From Lamellibrachia columna (lineage: Eukaryota; Annelida; Polychaeta; Sabellida; Siboglinidae), in the NCBI GenBank assembly GCA_963662155.1, contig OY759275.1, positions 517,501-581,500 of the forward strand: 64,000 bases of DNA, read 5' to 3'. The notes beneath the pieces were generated by a model. The model saw nothing but the letters and a program-made list of their open reading frames with translations. It did no database searches and was not told where the DNA came from. Made by a program: the position numbers and the translations under genes. Positions 23,545-33,689 of the stretch are shown here, piece after piece; the stretch's first letter is position 1; every line of letters starts with the position of its first letter.

Positions 23545-23650
23545 CTGGACCAAGTCCATTGTTGGGCAGTACTGACGAAGCAGCTTTAGTGGCTCACGTG
23601 AAGGACGTTGCTGCCTGTGGCAACTATGAATTGGCCATACCCACATAACG
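23545..23650 (+). mobile_element. Possible pogo/CENPB-like transposase N-terminal scrap
   Basis: The plus strand reads GPSPLLGSTDEAALVAHVKD followed by VAACGNYELAI, which resembles the GP.P.L..EEE..LV..V..M...GF segment at the end of the DNA-binding domain in pogo/jerky-type transposases. Only about 35 residues survive, so the assignment is tentative. Confidence 0.35.
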
Positions 23651-23677
23651 TTGACTGTTTTTGAAAGGTATCAATAT

Positions 23678-23837
23678 CATTCATAGTTGATGACATAAAG
23701 TACGTCATTCATAGTTGATGACATAAAGTACGTCATTCATAGTTGATGACATAAAGTACGTCACGCTATATTTGGACTTTGTTATACCCCCTACCTCTTG
23801 TAACGTTTTTATACCCCCTACCTCTTGTAACGTTTCG
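23678..23837. repeat. 28-bp x3 and 27-bp x2 tandem repeats
   Basis: Three copies of cattcatagttgatgacata plus aagtacgt (23678-23762), then two copies of ttataccccctacctcttgt plus aacgttt (23783-23837). The 250 bases before the next array show nothing recognisable. Confidence 0.9.
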
Positions 23838-24095
23838 TAACGCTGGCCTGAACACCCCAAAACTACGTACGTTCTGAGAAAGGCTCCCCACCTACTGTGC
23901 GTACATCTACTTAAAAATTCATTGCTTGTCTGTATAGGTGCATTTCTCAAAGGGTAATATTGCTATAGCTAGTTTTTCCATTGGAATTCAATTGAGATAT
24001 ACACGAAAAGTAGCACACACAATTAGTGCTAGCAGTCTGATATTGGCAGCTACACGAACATATTTGTAATCCTTACGTAACTATCGTCAAGACAC

Positions 24096-24425
24096 CCACC
24101 ACCCCATGTGACGCTCCGTAACCCTTGCCCAGACACTCCCACCCCCGTATAACACTGCGTAACCCTTGCCCAGACACTCCCACCCCCGTGTAACGCTCCG
24201 TAACCCTTGCCCAGACACTCCCAACCCCGTGTAACGCTCCGTAGCCCTTGCTCAGACACTCCCACCCTCGTGTAACGCTCCGTAACCCTTGCCCAGACAC
24301 TCCCACCCCCATGTAACGCTCCGTAACCCTTACCCAGACACTCCCACCCCCATGTAACGCTCCGTAACCCTTACCCAGACACTCCCACCCCCATGTAACG
24401 CTCCGTAACCCTTGCCCAGACATTC
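24096..24425. repeat. 41-bp array, about 8 copies
   Basis: The unit contains acccccgtgtaacgctccgt and aacccttgcccagacactccc. The period is not a multiple of 3, yet a 141-codon minus-strand frame survives because no phase of the unit contains a stop; this is an artefact. Confidence 0.94.
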
Positions 24426-25342
24426 TCATCCCCTCAGCGTGATTTCTTCGGGAGGTTTGAGTTTGACCGGGAGAGTAATTTATGATGAGGACTCCCACAA
24501 ATGGGTTAGAAGTGACACCTCTGCTTAGTTGCCAGCGATGTCGAACAGAACACGTGGTTAGATCAATTAATTAGTTTATACGTGCCGCCCTGCTCAGTTG
24601 TTGAACATGTTGGCTTCAGAAATTTACATTCCAACACACATCCGCTTTAGGGTCTAAAACGGACGAAAGTAACTCACCTATGGCGCGTCGTTTTCAGCCA
24701 AATTTCTTTCAAGCTGTGGACGAAACATGAGACAGTTTGATCAAATAGTGGTCTCCGGTAGGCTAATGGTGCATAATCATGTCCCAAATTATTTCAGCTT
24801 CGTGATTTTTAGCCAACATTGTATCGACTATACTATGCATTCTTTAAAGTGGGTGAAACAACTATGCAAGTGACATGAGTAATTGGATGCCTGGTCATGT
24901 GTTAGTATAATAGCTTGTCCTGATTTGTGTGAAAACGTCATATTGCATTTATGTATGGACCAAAATATGATATATGATAAAGAGTGAATACATTCAATTG
25001 GCAGGGTGCGTGTAATGTTCATGGGAAAAATCGATGTTCCCCAGGGTTGATTTAGGTTGATTTAGATTGCCTGTTTTCTACAAGTCCGGGAAACGCTACT
25101 CATCACTTTACAACTCGAATTTGCTTTTTCAACGAAATGTTCGGGTTTTGTAAGTGCTGATTTCATCTGAACTATAGACCGACCCACTTCATGTATCAAT
25201 GGAAACCTTAATGTCTCCACTGTCAAAGTTAGGTATGATGTCGCGCAAATGATTAGTTTTAGAAATCGTGACATTCCGCAAATGTTAAAACATTACAATG
25301 GTTGAGTATTTATTTTGCTACCACATACATCCATATCATATA
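24426..25342. other. No feature seen
   Basis: Unique-looking sequence with no recognised domain, TIR or SINE head. Confidence 0.4.
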
Positions 25343-25530
25343 ACATTTGTAAACTTGAACCACCATTCTAACACCTGAGTACCAGAACTTATATTCGAAG
25401 AACTCTACGTTGTCACTGTTCTAACTGGCTCACATTTGTAAACTTGAAGCACCATTCTAACACCTGAGTACCAGAACTTATATTCGAAGAACTCTACGTT
25501 GTCACTGTTCTAACTGGCTCACATTTTCCT
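25343..25530. repeat. 89-bp tandem duplication
   Basis: Two near-identical copies begin acatttgtaaacttgaa and end gttctaactggctc, with one substitution (acc/gcc) noticed. It covers the 3' end of the Cys-rich minus-strand frame. Confidence 0.95.
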
Positions 25531-26012
25531 CCAATATGGTAAAATTTGTGACACGAGCCATTTACACAAGCTTGACACGTACTAGGCGCTGTAATAATGA
25601 GATTTGGGAGGAGTTGGATATTTGAGAGATATATTTCTACAACCACCTGGGTCCCCAACACTGGCAGTGAAAGCAAGCTGAGTATTCATGTCCACATAAT
25701 TACTGATTGACATACTCTCATCACAGTCAAATTCCTAGATGGAATGTATAATCTATCCTGGTTAGTTTTATTGCATCTTCCGGTGATATGTCGATGGTAT
25801 TCAGAACAGCCTACATTGCACTCCAGGAGGCTGCTGACAGCCAGATTAGAACTTGACGGTCGCCTTAATTGACTACATTTCACATAATTCACAGTTCGTG
25901 TTCTGGCGGTTGTCTGCAGTCCAGATGGACCAGGTGTGAGAGTTACCCATGCCACAATGCGCTCAGTGATCTTGGATATCTTAGCCTGTGATTTCATGCA
26001 AAACGCCAGCAT
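25494..26012 (-). pseudogene. Unrecognised Cys-rich coding remnant
   Basis: A minus-strand frame of about 172 codons is interrupted by a single TGA at 25686-25688; the two halves are in the same phase. The first half contains VNYVKCSQLRRPSSSNLAV then SLLECNVGCSEYHRHITGRC, the second STCQACVNGSCHKFYHIGG. The spacing of cysteines (LxxC..xxCSxx...C) is reminiscent of PAN/apple-type or other secreted domains, but I cannot assign a family. The codon before the run, ATGAAATCACAG, also fits a 3' splice acceptor, so this could be an exon. Its 3' end lies in the 89-bp duplication. It may be chance, but a 172-codon span with one stop is unusual in this AT-rich DNA. Confidence 0.3.
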
Positions 26013-26074
26013 GTGGAATTGTTAGACAAATGTGTGTGGACGGAACCAATAACACATTTAATACTTAGTCGGGT

Positions 26075-26378
26075 GGCCAGTCTGGTGCCATCTGGTGGCC
26101 AGTCTGGTGCCATCTGGTGGCCAGTCTGGTGCCATCGCTTTCGTACACCAATTGTGTTGTTTTTTTACAACATTTGGTTGACAGTCCACCAGCGGACACA
26201 CTGTCCAAATATCGAGAGTCAACAAGATGAAATTAATGAGGTGTGGACAAAAACGACTTCTTAGCCACCTAAAACTTCGTTTAGCTATACCCCCGAGGGA
26301 TACTCCCTATACCCCTGAGGGATACTCCCTATACCCCCGAGGGATACTCCCTATACCCCCGAGGGATACTCCCTATAC
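26075..26378. repeat. Two short 22-bp arrays
   Basis: ggccagtctggtgccatctg-type units x3 (26075-26133) and atacccccgagggatactcc-type units x4 (26288-26378). The sequence between and after them (to 26855) shows nothing recognisable. Confidence 0.9.
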
Positions 26379-26851
26379 TGAGGTATACATGTATGTGCCG
26401 GACAAATGCCCCTGTTTTTTGTCATTTTTTTCTCTTTGTCCGAAGAAAAAATTTAAATGTTCTCTCTTTGTGCCAGGTGATGTATCATGTAGGGCGTATC
26501 GTTTAATCCTTTTTACCATGACCACCAGATAGATTGATAAATAACTTTTTACTTATTTATTTATTATTTTTTCTTTCTTTTGTTGTATATATTTTATTGA
26601 TCCATCCATGTTTTATCTCGTTTTAGTGCAATGTTGCTAAGCTTTACTTTGGGCCACTTTTCATATTTTTACGGTATCACCAGGCCCCTGAACTTAAGCA
26701 TAAACATTTTTTTTTTATTGAACGTGATAATTCTCTCTTTCGTCGAATAGGAAACTTCCCAATGAAAACGATCCGCCCGGGCTTACCTTACAGTTGTAGA
26801 TATTAGATAAATTGTTCAATAATTCTCTCTTGGTGACCACACAATTCTTGA

Positions 26852-27035
<184 letters not shown>

Positions 27036-27300
27036 TCCATGTGCTCCATGGGGCTCTGGCGGCAAACCCCAACCTCTTTGTTATGGTAGTACTCCCCCGG
27101 GCTATACCCACATAATATCATCTCACACAGCCACTTTTGATGTTTCGTGAATGAATGAAACTTGAAACACGTATACTAAATAGTATAAGGTGCTACGCCA
27201 AGTAGAAATTTAACAGAAATTCTGGATTTGTTGTCGTCCACGTACGTTCAACTGCAAAACAATGTGTTTGGGGTAAGTTGTTATAACTGTATTGGGGCAA

Positions 27301-27525
27301 GTTGTTACAACTGTAACAACGCTCAGGTGGCTCGCACCGATGGCTCAGACAGGGAGTTGTTACAACTGTAACAACGCTCAGGCGGCTCGCACCGATGGCT
27401 CAGACAGGGAGTTGTTACAACTGTAACAACGCTCAGGCGGCTCGCACCGATGGCTCAGACAGGGACTTGTTACAACTGTAACAACGCTCAGGCGGCTCGC
27501 ACCGATGGCTCAGACAGGGAGTTGT
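27301..27525. repeat. 55-bp array x4 with an internal palindrome
   Basis: Each unit begins gttgttacaactgtaacaac, a near-perfect 20-bp inverted repeat, followed by gctcaggcggctcgcaccga. The copies differ at only a few bases. Confidence 0.95.
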
Positions 27526-27669
27526 GTGTTGACAGTGACTGAAAGAACTAAATGTATCTAACAACGATGTGTGAACGCCTTGTGTCACATAATATTATAG
27601 CATATTGGTTTATGACACAGCCCTCTTTGAACAATTGATGAACATTGCATGATTCTTTGAAATGTGCAT

Positions 27670-27735
27670 GTTTGTGCGTGTGTGTGTGTGTGTGCGCGCG
27701 TGCGGCCGTGCGTGCGTGCGTGAGTGTGTGTATCA
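27670..27735. repeat. GT/GC microsatellite
   Basis: Mixed (GT)n, (GC)n and GTGC repeats. The 27736-27960 stretch holds nothing recognisable. Confidence 0.93.
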
Positions 27736-27965
27736 TTCAATCAAGTAGGAATCGCATTGTAGATATATTGCCATTCATTATTTCATACTCCATTCAATAA
27801 TTTATATTCCATTCACAATTGTTTGTTCTGTGAGAATCTGGGTAATGTGTCCCCTTTGGTAAAAAGAAATGCTTAGGATGTGAAGTTGTGAACACCTACA
27901 TTGTTATGCACACTGTGTATAAGATGTATAACTATGTATAATAAAGTTAATGTATTAAAAGTAAT

Positions 27966-28205
27966 ATGTACGAGGGACACTTGGATGCTGTACTAGGTAG
28001 AACCACACGAGAAAAGGACTTAGGAGTGACATTTAGTGCTGATATGAAAGTTTCACAGCAATGTGGGATTGCTGCTTCGAAAGGAAATCAAATTCTAGGG
28101 CTAATTAAGAGAACTATCACGTATAAGTTCCAGATGGCAAGTGGACAAGGAAGCCATTGGCTTATCGAGAGTCCAACAATGTTCTCATCTATGTGTAGCT
28201 CGTAA
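27966..28205 (+). mobile_element. CR1 LINE ORF2 C-terminal fragment with inverted 3' tail
   Basis: The plus strand reads TREKDLGVTFSADMKVSQQC then GIAASKGNQILGLIKRTITY, the conserved CR1 segment after the RT thumb. The frame then passes straight into aagtggacaaggaagccatt, which is the reverse complement of sequence at about 61824-61850, downstream of another CR1 C-terminus in this window. So about 500 bases of ORF2 are missing and the tail is inverted, as expected from twin priming or a later rearrangement. Confidence 0.75.
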
Positions 28206-28301
28206 TATGTAAATTCAATTTTTAAACATATTCACACTACTAGCATTAACACAATGAACGGGATCGTGACGCAAGAATCTACATAAATGAAGATTTAACT
28301 G

Positions 28302-28722
28302 TGTGCCGTGCCACCCTAGCCCGGGAGTGTCGTGCCACCCTAGCCCGGGAGTGTCGTGCCACCCTAGCCCGGGAGTGTCGTGCCACCCTAGCCCGGGAGT
28401 GTCGTGTCACCCTAGCCCGGGAGTGTCGTGCCACCCTAGCCCTGGAATGTCGTGCCACCCTAGCCCTGGAGTGTCGTGCCACCCTTAGCCCGGGAGTGTC
28501 GTGCCACCCTAGCCCGGGAGTGTCGTGCCACCCTAGCCCGGGAGTGTCGTGCCACCCTAGCCCGGGAGTGCCGTGCCACCCTAACCCGGGAGTGCCGTGC
28601 CACCCTAGCCCGTGAGTTTCGTGCCACTCTAGCCCGGGAGTGTCGTGCCACCCTAGCCCGGGTGTGCCGTGCCACCCTAGCCCGAGAGTGCCGTGCCACC
28701 CTAGCCCGGGAGTGCCGTGCAC
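28302..28722. repeat. 24-bp array, about 17 copies
   Basis: The unit is gccaccctagcccgggagtg plus tcgt; a CCCGGG site recurs in most copies. The 8-codon period (RATLAREC) opens long frames on both strands that are not genes. Confidence 0.96.
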
Positions 28723-29370
28723 TGAAAAGGACAGGGAAACTAAATGACTGTTGGACCACAAGCGGAAATGTTATGGTGAAAGACAATCAAAACAGAATAC
28801 GCCGCTGATACCCAAGACACTCAGTAGACACTTCAAAACGGGTGCGCCGATCTAGTCGGCCGGTCAAAACGAACAGCGTTGTCTTCAACTGTGTATCTTT
28901 TGCGTTTATAGTTTTTTTTACCTATGCTCTATTTAAAAAATTGCAAGATGTGTAAAGATTCATCTAGAATGTTATGTTCACTTTACAAATTATCAAATTG
29001 TTACAACCATCCTTCGATCGATGTTTCATATGTATAATGATCTAAACAAGGATCTTAATTTTGGTTAAATATATTACCATATTACTGTATTACATTTTCA
29101 GAAAACTCACGGAGATCTTTGCTATATACGCAAGTGACAAATAAAACTATAAATTATTGTCTCTGCATGAAAACTCTGAAATGTGGAACGTCAATTTATT
29201 GAAGTATCTGGAAACAAATCACAGAAAAAGCAGTACTTGGAAATATTTACTGACCACCCATATATATAAATGAAAATTACCGCACTTTTATAGACGGGTT
29301 CATTGTTATTTTTAAATCATTTAAAAAGTCCAAATTTTACTATAATATAAATTTACTAAAAATAACGAGA
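28723..29370. other. No clear feature before LINE C
   Basis: AT-rich unique sequence. The last 200 bases may be decayed endonuclease of LINE C, but I could not read it reliably. Confidence 0.4.
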
Positions 29371-29695
29371 AACCAATATTCGGTATATACCGTCCTTGCA
29401 TAGGGTTTCTGTACAGTAATCACGCTGCCAATTTCTTCACGAAATTGTACTCTTCTGGATAATTTGTGATGGAAACTTTCAGGAAATCCGCACAACTATT
29501 CAACGGGTATCTTAACAAACTGTATTTCTGATCATCAGCCATACTTCATCATCCTTGCCCTCATACATATTCATAAATGTGTGCCTAAATTTATATGATT
29601 TAAACTCTATTATTAATTTCAAAAGGGCTATCGTTTCATCCAACATAATTCAGAAATTAAACAGTGATCGAATATCCGATACAAATGACAATTAT

Positions 29696-29697
<2 letters not shown>

Positions 29698-29788
<91 letters not shown>

Positions 29789-29790
29789 TA
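29698..29790. repeat. (TA)n microsatellite inside LINE C
   Basis: Over 90 bp of AT dinucleotide replace or follow a Tyr-Asn-Ile codon run in the LINE linker. Confidence 0.97.
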
Positions 29791-29938
29791 TTATATCTAA
29801 CGGTGTATAGATGCATATTTACCTACAAAAAAATTAAACATGTAACAAACATAGACATAAAAAATCAAACTGGATTATTAGTGCTATAGTGAAATCGATC
29901 TCTATTAGAGATCAATTGTTCAAACGACTTAAACAAAT

Positions 29939-30172
29939 GCCAATTGAATCAATACTGTATGACGGTCTTAAACCAATTGAATCAATACTGTATGACGGTC
30001 TTAAACCAATTGAATGAATACTGGATGACGGTCTTAAACCAATTGAATGAATACTGTATGACGGTCTTAAACCAATTGAATGAATACTGTATGACGGTCT
30101 TAAACCAATTGAATGAATACTGCATGACGGTCTTAAACCAATTGAATGAATACTGTATGACGGTCTTAAACC
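29939..30172. repeat. 33-bp array, 7 copies, in frame within LINE C
   Basis: The unit encodes PIESILYDGLK on the plus strand (11 codons). The LINE frame enters from KRLKQM and leaves to TDVTTAVYID, so one unit is native LINE sequence and the rest are later duplications. Two early copies keep TCA where later copies have TGA. Confidence 0.93.
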
Positions 30173-30423
30173 AACCGACGTAACTACAGCAGTATACATT
30201 GATCTTGCGAAGAAAACATTTTATCAATCCTGTTTTGAAAAATATAGAAGTAACATAAAGAAAACGTGGGTGGTGGTCAACAATTAAAGAGATTATTGAC
30301 AAAACTAATCAGCGAAAACAATTACCCGAATCTTTTAATATTGATGGACATACGGTCAAACGTGTTATTGTAAACAAATTTAACGACTTCTTCACTAGCA
30401 TTGGTTTGAAATTAGCAAATAAA

Positions 30424-33143
30424 ATATAAAATGTAAACACTACCTACAACAACTATCTAAACAATATAAAATGTAAACACTACCTACAACAACTATCTAA
30501 ACGATATAAAATGTAAACACTACCTACAACAACTATCTAAACAATATAAAATGTAAACACTACCTACAACAACTATCTAAACAATATAAAATGTAAACAC
30601 TACCTACAACAACTATCTAAACGATATAAAATGTAAACACTACCTACAACAACTATCTAAACGATATAAAATGTAAACAATACCTACAACAACTATCTAA
30701 ACAATATAAAATGTAAACACTACCTACAACAACTATCTAAACGATATAAAATGTAAACACTACCTACAACAACTATCTAAACGATATAAAATGTAAACAA
30801 TACCTACAACAACTATCTAAACAATATAAAATGTAAACACTACCTACAACAACTATCTAAACGATATAAAATGTAAACAATACCTACAACAACTATCTAA
30901 ACGATATAAAATGTAAACACTACCTACAACAATTATCTAAACAATATAAAATGTAAACACTACCTACAACAACTATCTAAACGATATAAAATGTAAACAA
31001 TACCTACAACAACTATCTAAACGATATAAAATGTAAACAATACCTACAACAACTATCTAAACGATATAAAATGTAAACACTACCTACAACAACTATCTAA
31101 ACGATATAAAATGTAAACAATACCTACAACAACTATCTAAACGATATAAAATGTAAACAATACCTACAACAACTATCTAAACGATATAACATGTAAAAAC
31201 TACCTACAACAGCTATCTAAACGATATAAAATGTAAACAATACCTACAACAACTATCTAAACGATATAAAATGTAAACAATACCTACAACAACTATCTAA
31301 ACGATATAAAATGTAAACACTACCTACAACAACTATCTAAACGATATAAAATGTAAACAATACCTACAACAACTATCTAAACGATATAAAATGTAAACAC
31401 TACCTACAACAACTATCTAAACGATATAAAATGTAAACACTACCTACAACAACTATCTAAACAATATAAAATGTAAACACTACCTACAACAACTATCTAA
31501 ACAATATAAAATGTAAACACTACCTACAACAACTATCTAAACAATATAAAATGTAAACAATACCTACAACAACTATCTAAACGATATAAAATGTAAACAC
31601 TACCTACAACAACTATCTAAACGATATAAAATGTAAACAATACCTACAACAACTATCTAAACGATATAAAATGTAAACACTACCTACAACAACTATCTAA
31701 ACGATATAAAATGTAAACAATACCTACAACAACTATCTAAACGATATAAAATGTAAACAATACCTACAACAACTATCTAAACAATATAAAATGTAAACAC
31801 TACCTACAACAACTATCTAAACGATATAAAATGTAAACACTACCTACAACAACTATCTAAACGATATAAAATGTAAACACTACCTACAACAACTATCTAA
31901 ACGATATAAAATGTAAACAATACCTACAACAACTATCTAAACGATATAAAATGTAAACACTACCTACAACAACTATCTAAACGATATAAAATGTAAACAA
32001 TACCTACAACAACTATCTAAACGATATAAAATGTAAACAATACCTACAACAACTATCTAAACGATATAAAATGTAAACACTACCTACAACAACTATCTAA
32101 ACAATATAAAATGTAAACACTACCTACAACAACTATCTAAACGATATAAAATGTAAACAATACCTACAACAACTATCTAAACGATATAAAATGTAAACAA
32201 TACCTACAACAACTATCTAAACAATATAAAATGTAAACAATACCTACAACAACTATCTAAACGATATAAAATGTAAACACTACCTACAACAACTATCTAA
32301 ACGATATAAAATGTAAACACTACCTACAACAACTATCTAAACGATATAAAATGTAAACACTACCTACAACAACTATCTAAACGATATAAAATGTAAACAA
32401 TACCTACAACAACTATCTAAACGATATAAAATGTAAACACTACCTACAACAACTATCTAAACGATATAAAATGTAAACAATACCTACAACAACTATCTAA
32501 ACGATATAAAATGTAAACACTACCTACAACAACTATCTAAACGATATAAAATGTAAACACTACCTACAACAACTATCTAAACGGTATAAAATGTAAACAC
32601 TACCTACAACAACTATCTAAACGATATAAAATGTAAACAATACCTACAACAACTATCTAAACGATACAAAATGTAAACACTACCTACAACAACTATCTAA
32701 ACGATATAAAATGTAAACACTACCTACAACAACTATCTAAACGATATAAAATGTAAACACTACCTACAACAACTATCTAAACGATATAAAATGTAAACAC
32801 TACCTACAATAACTATCTAAACGATATAAAATGTAAACAATACCTACAACAACTATCTAAACGATATAAAATGTAAACACTACCTACAACAACTATCTAA
32901 ACGATATAAAATGTAAACAATACCTACAACAACTATCTAAACGATATAAAATGTAAACACTACCTACAACAACTATCTAAACAATATAAAATGTAAACAC
33001 TACCTACAACAACTATCTAAACGATATAAAATGTAAACAATACCTACAACAACTATCTAAACGATATAAAATGTAAACACTACCTACAACAACTATCTAA
33101 ACAATATAAAATGTAAACACTACCTACAACAACTATCTAAACA
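30424..33143. repeat. 40-bp array, about 68 copies, seeded in LINE C
   Basis: The unit is acgatataaaatgtaaacac plus tacctacaacaactatctaa, with two dimorphic sites (A/G at position 3 and C/A near position 20). The LINE frame runs NVNTTYNNYLNN through a single unit to SSSHAFRFNP. Both ends of the array carry the A...C version that matches the LINE frame, while the G...A variant is interior. Forty is not a multiple of 3, so the array destroys the reading frame. The copies are over 95% identical. Confidence 0.97.
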
Positions 33144-33469
33144 ATTCAAGTAGTCATGCCTTTCGATTTAATCCAGTTGACGAAGAAACTCTCTGTAAAA
33201 CAATATATATGTTACAGCCTAAACTAAGTTGCAGTATTTCAGTAAAGCTTTTGAAAACAATCAATATGGAAATATACAAACCAATTACGCAAATGTTAGC
33301 GACTGGCATATTTCCAGACAAATTGAAACTTGCAAAAGTTATACCACTTCTTAAAAAAGACGACAATACCATTCTCAACAATTACAGACCCATATCAATC
33401 TTAGCTGCCATGTAATTTTTTTTTCAAAGATTCACCTTAAAGTGATTCAACTAGTTCAACTGCATAGCG

Positions 33470-33650
33470 TTAAGTGTAAGCCACCCGCTGGTGGGATTAA
33501 GAATGTGCAAGGTTTCAAACGTGGCCACCCGTACCTGGAATCACGAAATGCTGCAACATCAGAAACTCGAGAAAGAAACAGCGGCGTGTGGTTGCGAAGA
33601 CTGAACATGGATGAATATTCAAGAGTGGCACAGATTGTTTTTTCTGACAT
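33470..33650 (+). mobile_element. N-terminal fragment of a Mutator-like transposase
   Basis: The plus-strand frame CKPPAGGIKNVQGFKRGHPY ... NSGVWLRRLNMDEYSRVAQI parallels CPPAGGIKMKIGGFKTGHCY ... SSGVWLPRLSQDDFDRVVQT of the minus-strand transposase at 52.7-52.5 kb. Only about 60 residues remain. A trailing tacattcatgtgtaacacac resembles sequence at about 44402, possibly a shared 3' end. Confidence 0.65.
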
Positions 33651-33689
33651 ATCTAAACATATTGTGCCCTACATTCATGTGTAACACAC

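Larger units (their letters stand above)
29380..33415 (+). mobile_element. LINE C: APE-type LINE split by three internal repeat expansions
   Basis: Plus-strand coding traces in order: endonuclease VITLPISSRNCTLLDNL (about 29420-29470), TGILTNCISDHQPYFI (about 29505-29555), then ASSNIIQKLNSDRISD-type codons, a TA tract (29698-29790), KHRHKKSNWIISAIVKSISI (about 29855-29915) and RDQLFKRLKQMPIES, a 33-bp array, then TDVTTAVYIDLAKKTFYQSC (about 30172-30232), TIKEIIDKTNQ and FNDFFTSIGLKLANK (about 30380-30428), a 2.7-kb 40-bp array, then SSSHAFRFNPVDEETL (about 33145-33195) and LAKVIPLLKKDDNTILNNYR (about 33330-33390), ending in the first RT block at about 33415. The rest of the RT is missing. It is the same kind of element as LINE A. 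A TAA stop precedes the 40-bp array. Confidence 0.85.

Noticed and set aside
30424..33143. Regular 40-bp direct repeats look like a CRISPR array
   Set aside because: There are no unique spacers; the units are head to tail, the DNA is metazoan, and the unit derives from LINE coding sequence.
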